Shown here: in pieces, positions 58,121-64,000 of the stretch
How positions within the stretch are numbered: the stretch's first letter is position 1
Layout: each line of letters opens with the position of its first letter
DNA from: Aptenodytes patagonicus
Taxonomy: Eukaryota > Chordata > Aves > Sphenisciformes > Spheniscidae
Length of the DNA stretch: 64,000 nt
Reading direction: 5' to 3'
Assembly: GCF_965638725.1 (NCBI RefSeq)
Contig: NC_134963.1
Span: 14,970,501 to 15,034,500, forward strand
Program-made: the position numbers and the translations under genes
Notes under the pieces: model-generated
The model's input: the letters and a program-made list of their open reading frames with translations, nothing else
Database searches by the model: none
What the model was told of the DNA's origin: nothing

Positions 58121-59224
58121 TACCTGCTCGAAAACCTTATTTTTAAACTCTCTCGATGACCATACGTTTTCACCACACTATACGTATGTATTTAATGGTA
58201 TTTCATGCACCTAAAAAGCATGCAAGACATTTTGCAATGTAAGACCTGATTCCCGACAGCCAAGGTCTGGCCCAAGAGTTGCAAACAGCCCAGTTAAGCT
58301 GAAATTGTACAAAGTCAGCCCAGTATTGGTGGCATTTTTCAACTGACTTTAAGCTCTTGTCTAAACCCTATCCGAGCTGGTGGGGTATGAGTGCATACTG
58401 AAAGTTAGACATGCACTTAAGGACTTTCCTGAACATGGACAGATATTGGGGGACATTCACAGATCTAATTTAAAGCACCCAAAATAGGAGCCCTTGCTCC
58501 TCATGTCTGTGGGGAGAAATCCATGTCCCAAAGAGCACTTCAGAGCACCCAAAACCCCTGAGGTGACCCCATGTACACTCAGTATCCCAGCGTGCTCCCA
58601 GGGCTGAGGGTGCAGAGCTGTCCCCACCAGCCCAGGATGTGTCACCAGGATGACAACGAGGGTTACAGGACCAGGTATGTCCCATTTCCCTGCTGCTGGT
58701 TTGCTCGGTGGCTCTGGAGCACAGTGGGGGCTCTAGGAACCAGCAGTAACTGGGCTTGGACGCTTTTTCCTGGCTGGTGGCTTGGGACCCTCCTTGGGGA
58801 AAGCCTCCGGCACTGGGCAAGGCATTATCCAAAACACAGAGCCAGGCACAGCCAGCCAAAGTCCCAGGCTGCCCTGCTGGACAGTCCTGCGGGGACATCT
58901 CACCACCCAAGGACCTTAGCGATGGGTGCCCCACCGCACCCATGGGTCTAAAGCCCACCAGGGGATGGCAGGACACAGAGGAAGTTCCTCCACTCACAAG
59001 AGGGCAGGAGGCTTGGCAGGCACGGGTGTGCGGGGCAAGCATCCTCCACCTCCCAGGGCCAGCAGCTGGGGTGATGCGGGACCTGCTCCGAGCCGCCCTG
59101 TGCTGCTGCTGCTGTCGCTGGCCCAGAGGGGCCACAGGCTCACTTAGTGCAGGCACGGAGCTGAAACTGCCCCACGAGAGCACGGATGACCCGGGTGGAG
59201 GGGAGGCACATGGCTGGAAGCCGT

Positions 59225-59332
59225 GAAAGTTTGGGGAAGGGGAAAGGGGGAGTTTGGGGAGTCCTGGGAAAGGGGGAGAAGAGGAGAGAGGAGAGAAGGG
59301 AGAGGGGAGAGGGAAGGAGGGGAGAGACCAGC
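59225..59332. repeat. Polypurine tract (G/A-rich)
   Basis: About 105 bases almost wholly A and G on the plus strand (GGGGAAAGGGGGAG, GAGGAGAGAGGAGAGAAGGG). It lies 440-550 bases past the HRK stop codon, so HRK transcription would read it as polypyrimidine. Confidence 0.85.
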
Positions 59333-59439
59333 TCGGTGCGACCTGGCAGGGCCGGTACCGGCAGCCCGGGGCTCCGTGCGCTGCCGCGATCAGCCGCCGC
59401 AGCCCGGCGAGCCGGCGGGTACCGCGGACAGCGCGCTCC

Positions 59440-59660
59440 GCCGGGCCGGGCCCCCCGCCGGACCCGGGCCGTACCGAGCCGGGCCCCCGGGACGGACCCT
59501 GCCGCGCCGGACCACCCCACGCCGGGCCGGGCCATAGCACACCGAGCCGCGGCGTACCGTGCTGTACCGACCCCTGCCCCGTCGTGCCGCACCGGGAGGT
59601 ACCGTGCCCTGCCGCGCCGGGCCACGCAGTGCCGTCCCGTCCCGTCCCGAGCCCCGACGG
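59440..59660. repeat. Degenerate CCGTACCG-type minisatellite
   Basis: Imperfect repeats of about ten bases with the words GTACCG, GCCGGGCC and CGTGC occur throughout (CCGTACCGAGCCGGGCC, GCGTACCGTGCTGTACCGAC, GGTACCGTGCCCTGCCG). It ends in three CCCGT units. It makes long open frames in several phases, which explains the large spurious frames here. Confidence 0.6.
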
Positions 59661-59723
59661 CCGCCCAGCCGCCCCCGGCCCCGCCACCGCCTCGCCCCCT
59701 CCCCGGCCCCCGGCGCGGTGCAG

Positions 59724-59726
59724 ACC
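59724..59726 (-). other. HRK: Candidate donor of a 3' UTR intron in HRK
   Basis: Forty-seven bases after the stop codon, the minus strand reads GCGCAACAG/GTCTGC. Human HRK has a second, noncoding exon far downstream as I recall. A donor here would place the second exon somewhere below 58 kb. The motif is moderate (GTCTGC), so this is tentative. Confidence 0.25.
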
Positions 59727-59773
59727 TGTTGCGCGTCCCGCCTGCTCCCCGCTCCGGCCAGCGCCCTTCTCGC

Positions 59774-60037
59774 CTAGAGGCTCCTCCTGCGGATCAGCCA
59801 GGCCAGCGCGGCCGCGGGCGTGAGGGCGCACAGCAGGCACACCACGGCGGCCAGGCGGCGGCCGGCCGAGGGGCCGCGGCCCCGCGCCTTGCGCCGCGCC
59901 GCCCGCTGCTCCAGCTCATCGCCCAGGCGGCGCAGGCGGGCGGCGACCAGGCGGGCGGCGGCCGAGGGCCGGGCGGCGCGGCCGGGGCTGCAGGGGCAGG
60001 GCGCGGGGGGGCCGCCGTGCAGCGCGCAGGGGCACAT
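59774..60037 (-). CDS. HRK: HRK (harakiri, DP5), BH3-only apoptosis activator; complete single coding exon
   Basis: HRK binds BCL-2 and BCL-XL at mitochondrial membranes through its BH3 helix and promotes apoptosis, chiefly in neurons. The frame has 87 codons plus TAG, against 91 residues in human as I recall. It begins MCPCALHGG, close to MCPCPLHRG of human. The BH3 motif is [14 protein letters not shown] at 32-45, with the core L35-x3-G39-D40-E41; human has AARLKALGDELHQR. A C-terminal tail-anchor runs from about 62 to 82, ending WLIRRRSL, human WLLGRRNL. Between them lies an Arg-rich linker. The start context is GCAGCCATGT. Nearly every third base is G or C. The remaining similarity is only at the ends and the BH3, which is usual for this gene. 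Confidence 0.93.
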   Translation of the reverse strand: MCPCALHGGPPAPCPCSPGRAARPSAAARLVAARLRRLGDELEQRAARRKARGRGPSAGRRLAAVVCLLCALTPAAALAWLIRRRSL

Positions 60038-60200
60038 GGCTGCGCCGCCGCTCGCCGCCGAGTGCCGCGGCGTGTGCGGGCGGGCGGGCGGGCGGGCCGG
60101 GGCGGCGGCGGGCGGGGGCCGGGGGGGTTACATCATCCCCCGCGGGGCGGCGCTCGGCCGCGGGGAGCGGGCGGGGGGGACGGGGACGGCGGGGAGCGGG
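60038..60200 (-). promoter_or_regulatory. HRK: HRK core promoter with ATF-type site and GC boxes
   Basis: Directly upstream of the HRK ATG. The plus strand reads TTACATCA at 60128-60135, which is TGATGTAA on the HRK strand, an ATF/c-Jun-type half-CRE about 91-98 bases before the start codon. Between it and the ATG is a run of GGGC units at about 60076-60096, i.e. several overlapping GC boxes. No TATA box. Mammalian HRK (dp5) is known as a JNK/c-Jun target through an ATF-type promoter site. Confidence 0.6.
60128..60135 (-). promoter_or_regulatory. HRK: ATF/CRE-like element upstream of HRK
   Basis: TGATGTAA on the minus strand inside GATGATGTAAC. It is the only AT-containing word in more than 60 bases of G/C, so it stands out against the island. 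Confidence 0.6.
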
Positions 60201-60360
60201 GCGGCAGTTTGAGGTGGGGGGGGCGGCGTGGGGCTGGAGGGGTCCGTGGGGGAATTGAGGGGCGGTGGGGGGACTTGGGGGAATGGAGGGAACAGCGTTT
60301 GCGTGGTGGGACATTTTGCTATCTGGGATGGTGTGGGAGTTTGATGGGACAGCGCAGGGG

Positions 60361-60497
60361 TGGAGGGGCAGTGTGGGGGTGCAGGTGACAGTGCGGGGGT
60401 GCAGATGGCAGCGTGGGATGGAGGGACAGTGTGGGGGTGCAAGTGGCAGCGTGGGGATGGAGGGGACAGTGTGGGGATGGAGGGGGGCAGTGAGGGG
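60361..60497. repeat. G-rich minisatellite upstream of HRK
   Basis: About seven degenerate units of 16-23 bases with the wording GGATGGAGGGGACAGTGTGG or GGGTGCAGGTGACAGTG. The plus strand is rich in G-runs and could form quadruplexes. Looser versions of the unit extend left to about 60215. Confidence 0.75.
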
Positions 60498-60499
60498 AT

Positions 60500-61600
60500 T
60501 ACATAGAGCTGGAGGGGATTTCATCACCCAAAGCGTTACTGATTCTGATCACATCTCGGGTGGCCGAGGCAGGCATGCACAGCCCCCAGGCACTGACGCA
60601 GGGGGATGCGGAGCCCCCCCAGCCGTCAGTGCGCAGGAATAGGGCTGGGACCCCCCCGATGGGAGACTCAGCCCTGGGATGGCAGCGGGGGTTCCCTGCA
60701 GCTCCCTGTGGGCCAGGAATCACCCCAAACTGGCCCATTTCTTTTCCGCCTGGCAGGGAGGCTGCTGCAACCTCCTTAGCAGATCACCCTGGTATTGCAA
60801 AGGCATCTAAGGAGACCCTCCTGGGACTCGCCTTCCTCCCAACCCCTCTACCCTCCCTGGAGCAGCCCTGCATCCCGCTACAGGGGAAGCTCCTGCTCTG
60901 CAGCCCCTCTGTTTGCAGGGCTCACCGCAGTCAGCGTACACACCCCAGGGACATCCTCTTCCAAGTTGAAATGATTGTTTTGTAGGGAAAACAGATCTTT
61001 TGTGGGGTTTCTACACACAGGAATTCCTCCTCAAAGTGAGGTAGTTCAGGTTTTTCCTAGAATCCAAAATGCCTGTTCATGTTCATTAAGTTGGGTTTTG
61101 TAAACCGCACGGGCAGCAACAAGCTGCAAAGGAGAAAAACCAACAAGTGTCCGCTGAGGATGCTGAACGGCAGCAGCCAGAGGTGGACGCGAGGGTGGAG
61201 GTACATTGGCACAAGCTGCTGCCGAGAGCAAGGACCGCGCATATTAGCATGGTCACCAGTGCCCAGTGGGGACCAGCTGTTTGACTTAAAAGTGGACAAG
61301 TATCGCTTACCTGTTTTATTTTCCCGAGCGCTCCACAGAAGTTATGCTGAAGACTTGAATACTTGTGGCCTTTCCACTCCTCTGGGCAGCCGGACTGGCT
61401 GAAGCAACAGTAGCTCCGTGGCCGTGTTTCAGCGGTTGGGTTTAGCCATCGTTTGAAACGCAGCCTTTAAGCAACAAGGTGGGTTGATACTGAAGAGGCG
61501 CGGAGTGAACATCATCTCCTCCCCAAAGTACCACGAAAGCGGCAGCTCTCGGGCTGCGGCAGCTGCAGGAGGCGGGCGTGATTCGGGGCGCACTAAGGAG
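60500..61600. other. Intergenic stretch between HRK and FBXW8
   Basis: No exon, RNA gene or repeat recognised. GC falls between the two islands. The open frames here overlap in several phases and resemble no protein I know. Confidence 0.5.
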
Positions 61601-61899
61601 CGCAGCACATCTTCCCCAGGAGGTGTAATGGACATGGTGTGAGGCAGGACCACCCCTGCCCACAGGCTCCAGTTCAGACTTGGCCAACAAAATGGGTGGA
61701 AGAAATGGGCCGACCTGGGCCCGTCACCCGCTGGCGGAGCAACACCCCTCTGCGCCTCCCCCGTAGGCAATGGCCCACTCAGTGGTGTCTCTTCTGCTTT
61801 TCTGAGAGCGGCTCTTCACCCACACGGGTGGCCCTGGCAGGGAGGCAGCTGAGGGCTTCCCAGCAGGGCCCGGGCCCAGGGCATCACACAGGACACGGC

Positions 61900-62750
61900 C
61901 CTTGCTCAGCCGCCAGCAGCTTTCCAAGGCCGGGCCGTGGCCGTGGGACCAGCAGGCCCCTAGGCCTCCAGCCCCTCCCTAGGCCTCCAGCTCGCCCCTG
62001 GCGTGCTCGACGGGCGCGGGCAGCCCCAGCACTCGCAGCCACCTCGGGCCCACAAAATGGCGGCCGGCGGCCCCCGTCAGCCGGGCCGCGGCCCGCCCCG
62101 GCGGCAGTAGGAACCTTCGCGCGGCGGAACGCGCGGGCGCGGGGGGCGGTTTCCGGGAAGGGCCGGCGGGAGGCTGGGCCGGGCCGGGCCCGGCCCCGCC
62201 GCCATGGCCGAGGGTTCGGCGGAGCTGGAGCTGTTCCGCCGCCGCTGGCGGGAGGAGCTGGCGGGGGGCGCGAAGCGGCGGCGGCGGGAGGCGGCAGCGG
62301 AGCCCGCGGCGGATCCCGAGAGCCACCGCAGCGCGGAGCCGAGCGAGCCGGGCTACCTGGCGCTGGCCCGCGGCCTGCTGGACGGCGGCGCCCCGCCCGC
62401 CCTGGCCTGCCACAGCCCGTCGCCCGCCCGCCCCGCCGAGGAGCCCGCGGGGGACGGAGGCGACGGAGGCGGCGGCGACGACCTGCTGGGGCAGCTCATC
62501 CGGGACCTGGTAGGGCTGCGCGGACCCGGGGCTGCGCTCGGCTGGCGCCCCGCCTCTGGCGGCCCTGGCGCTTTGCCTCGGGGTAGAGCCCGGGGGCGAG
62601 GCGCGGAGGGGTCCGCGCGGGCGGGAGCTGCGGAGGTTTGTAGCTGGGGTCGCGGCGGGGCCGCCCTGGCGGGAGCAGAGAGCGGGGCCCGCCTGCGCCT
62701 CGCCGCTGGGGTGGGGTGAGAAGGGGGGATGCCGAGTTTTGGGTTCCTGT
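61900..62750 (+). promoter_or_regulatory. FBXW8: FBXW8 CpG-island promoter with YY1 site
   Basis: A strong CpG island surrounds FBXW8 exon 1. AAAATGGCGGC at 62054-62064 is a perfect YY1 site in the plus orientation, 140 bases before the start codon. YY1 sites of this form are usual just downstream of the transcription start of CpG-island genes, so transcription probably begins near 62030-62060. GC boxes follow (GGGCCGGGCC units near 62177-62190). Confidence 0.65.
62204..62509 (+). CDS. FBXW8: FBXW8 coding exon 1 (partial gene)
   Basis: FBXW8 is the F-box and WD40 substrate receptor of the CUL7-SKP1 ubiquitin ligase. This exon encodes residues 1-102 from MAEGSAELELFRRRWREELA, with a basic KRRRRE stretch at 24-29, a Glu/Ala/Pro-rich low-complexity middle, and DDLLGQLIRDL at the end. 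Human FBXW8 has EFRRRWQEELA and QLIRDL at the matching places. The start has a perfect Kozak context (GCCGCCATGG). The phase-0 donor after CTG reads GTAGGG. The F-box and WD40 repeats are encoded by later exons, which lie beyond this window, as I see none of them up to 64000. Confidence 0.9.
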
Positions 62751-64000
62751 GAGCTTGTTTCTAACCTCGGCTGCTGGATCTGTTTTGTCTTGCAAGGTTT
62801 TAACGCTCCAGAATCCACTTTTCTTCCTCTGAGATGGTATTTTTTATCCTCTTAAAAAAGATTTTGTTGCTTATTCAGGCGATTTGATGCAGGTGCGGTA
62901 ATTAAGGATATCCTGCCTTGTGACACAGCAGTGTAGTAACAAAACAAGTATTAATTCTTTAAATAAAGGAGTTAATTTGGAAATAGTTTTAAATACAGTT
63001 CTGAAGCAGATAAAAGTTATTTTGGTAAGTCCTCTAAATGCAATAGAGACTTTATTTACAGCGTAGAAAAACTAGGGGGGAAACCCATTTTCTTGCTTCT
63101 CGCTAACCTAACTATGACTAATTACTCTTTGCTTAAAAAAATTAAAAGGAACAGATTAAATTTCTGTCTGCAAGGCACAAATTAATCCATTTACAGAATT
63201 AGTGCTCCATTAGCACACAGGAGCCCAAATCTGTCTCAGAGGGGATGATGGTAGTATTTGAGTTTTGGATTCATTCCAGTAGACTTTTAGACAGGCTGGT
63301 GCTGACTTCACATTACCGCTCCGTTTGCAGCGCTGAGCGCTGTGCTAAAGACAAGCTGCGTGAATTTTTGGGATATAGGAAGGGAAGACCTGGATCTGTC
63401 TCTAATGTTAAGATTGCATTAGAATGGAATTAGTCTGAGCCGTTGCTTGTGCTTCCTCATGAGCTTGCACTTACAGTTTGACTATAAATACTCTTGTACG
63501 TTAGTTTAAAAAAAAAAAAAAATCAGTGTAGCTGTTTTTTCTTTCTTTTTTCCCCCCTTTTTTTTGAGAGCTGTCGGTCTTGACTGTTGTGTCTGTACCG
63601 GTCTTGTCTGCAGGCAGCCTGTCCTTCTGATGATATCTTTGGGTACATGCAGACAGACCAGGTTCTGCTGGTTGGATGTGAGTCAACTCCAATTTGGAAG
63701 CAATATATTCGTAGTGGTGCTGTGCCTGAGCTCGTAAGCCTAGAGCTAATAAGCCTTGCCGAATGGCTCATCTTATTTGTTTGGGCAGCGTGTTGCTCTA
63801 AAGTGGTTATGCGGCTCCTGGATCTGAGCTGGTTCGCATCTGGCCAGCTTGGGGTCTGTCTGCATGTGGCCACGGAGATGTGCTCTCCGAGTTCCTTTTG
63901 TATCTTTTTTTGCCGTCCCTTTTGGAAATAGATGCAGTTTAAATCACATGAAAGCAAACGAACTTCTTGCAAATCCGCAGCAGGGAGTGGAGCCGGTGGT
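62510..64000 (+). other. FBXW8: FBXW8 intron 1, start
   Basis: No second exon recognised. The frame at 63587-63931 resembles nothing. The exon 1 frame stays open past the donor to a TGA at 62717-62719, so an unspliced transcript would give a short product of 171 residues. An A-run lies at 63508-63521. Confidence 0.5.

Larger units (their letters stand above)
43201..59000. other. Intergenic stretch between RNFT2 and HRK, probably with HRK 3' UTR sequence
   Basis: About 16 kb in which I recognise no coding exon on either strand. It has one SINE fossil (52050-52235), three palindromic MITE-like fossils (48150, 52532 and 54140), an A-rich run at 48556-48588, a (TA)n at about 47375-47388 and an octamer-containing patch at 43940-44165. 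Minus-strand AATAAA words occur near 46262, 47994 and 53660, any of which could end a long HRK transcript. Confidence 0.5.

Noticed and set aside
58470-59840. Minus-strand open frame of 456 codons
   Set aside because: It runs through the GC-rich repeats downstream of HRK in a frame different from HRK, with Arg/Pro/Gly-rich low-complexity residues. Open frames appear in several phases here because stop codons are rare in such sequence.
59186-60388. Plus-strand open frame of 400 codons
   Set aside because: It is antisense to HRK and made of tandem repeats and CpG-island sequence. Residues resemble no family.
61639-62586. Plus-strand open frame of 315 codons over the FBXW8 promoter
   Set aside because: It overlaps FBXW8 exon 1 in a different phase, and the recognised FBXW8 frame has the Kozak start and the donor.
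61979-62818. Minus-strand open frame of 279 codons
   Set aside because: Antisense shadow of FBXW8 exon 1 in the CpG island, low-complexity composition.
63587-63931. Open frame of 114 codons near the window end as FBXW8 exon 2
   Set aside because: The next FBXW8 exon should encode an F-box start resembling NEMNDVPFFDIQLP. Nothing like it is present.

Overview
This is vertebrate nuclear DNA, most likely avian. The coding parts are short exons with GT-AG borders spread over kilobases of introns and CpG-island promoters. I recognise four genes by recalled protein similarity and exon structure. In order they are SPRING1 (C12orf49) on the minus strand, RNFT2 (TMEM118) on the plus strand, HRK (harakiri) on the minus strand and FBXW8 on the plus strand (first coding exon only). 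This is the gene order I recall for human 12q24.22, so the block is conserved. Compact introns, few recent repeats, old CR1 LINE fragments and old amniote SINE (CORE-SINE/MIR-like) fossils fit a bird better than a mammal. Species cannot be fixed from the sequence alone.

Layout. 1-7 kb: noncoding, with an unassigned CpG island at about 1.44-2.2 kb that ends in a perfect splice donor, then the probable SPRING1 3' UTR. 7.33-11.46 kb: all five SPRING1 coding exons, which add up to 205 residues. 11.2-11.9 kb: CpG island between SPRING1 and RNFT2, which diverge from it. 15.1-42.76 kb: nine RNFT2 coding exons giving 436 residues from the first ATG I can support, with a C-terminal C3HC4 RING. One intron uses a GC donor. 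42.8-59 kb: about 16 kb with no recognisable coding sequence, holding SINE and MITE fossils and probably HRK 3' UTR sequence. 59.77-60.04 kb: the HRK coding exon in an extremely GC-rich island. 61.9-62.75 kb: FBXW8 promoter and exon 1, followed by intron to the window end.

Functionally the genes are neighbours rather than a pathway. SPRING1 is a Golgi membrane protein that supports SREBP processing. RNFT2 is a multi-pass membrane RING E3 ligase. HRK is a BH3-only pro-apoptotic protein. FBXW8 is the substrate receptor of a CUL7 ubiquitin ligase. I found no undescribed biological system. The points most worth checking are the GC-AG intron in RNFT2, an ATF-type site just upstream of HRK, a palindrome-rich candidate enhancer in the 10.7-kb RNFT2 intron, the orphan CpG island with a donor site at the left, and fossils of a palindromic MITE family. 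Exon borders were read by eye from frame continuity and splice motifs. All family assignments come from memory of the families, without database searches.
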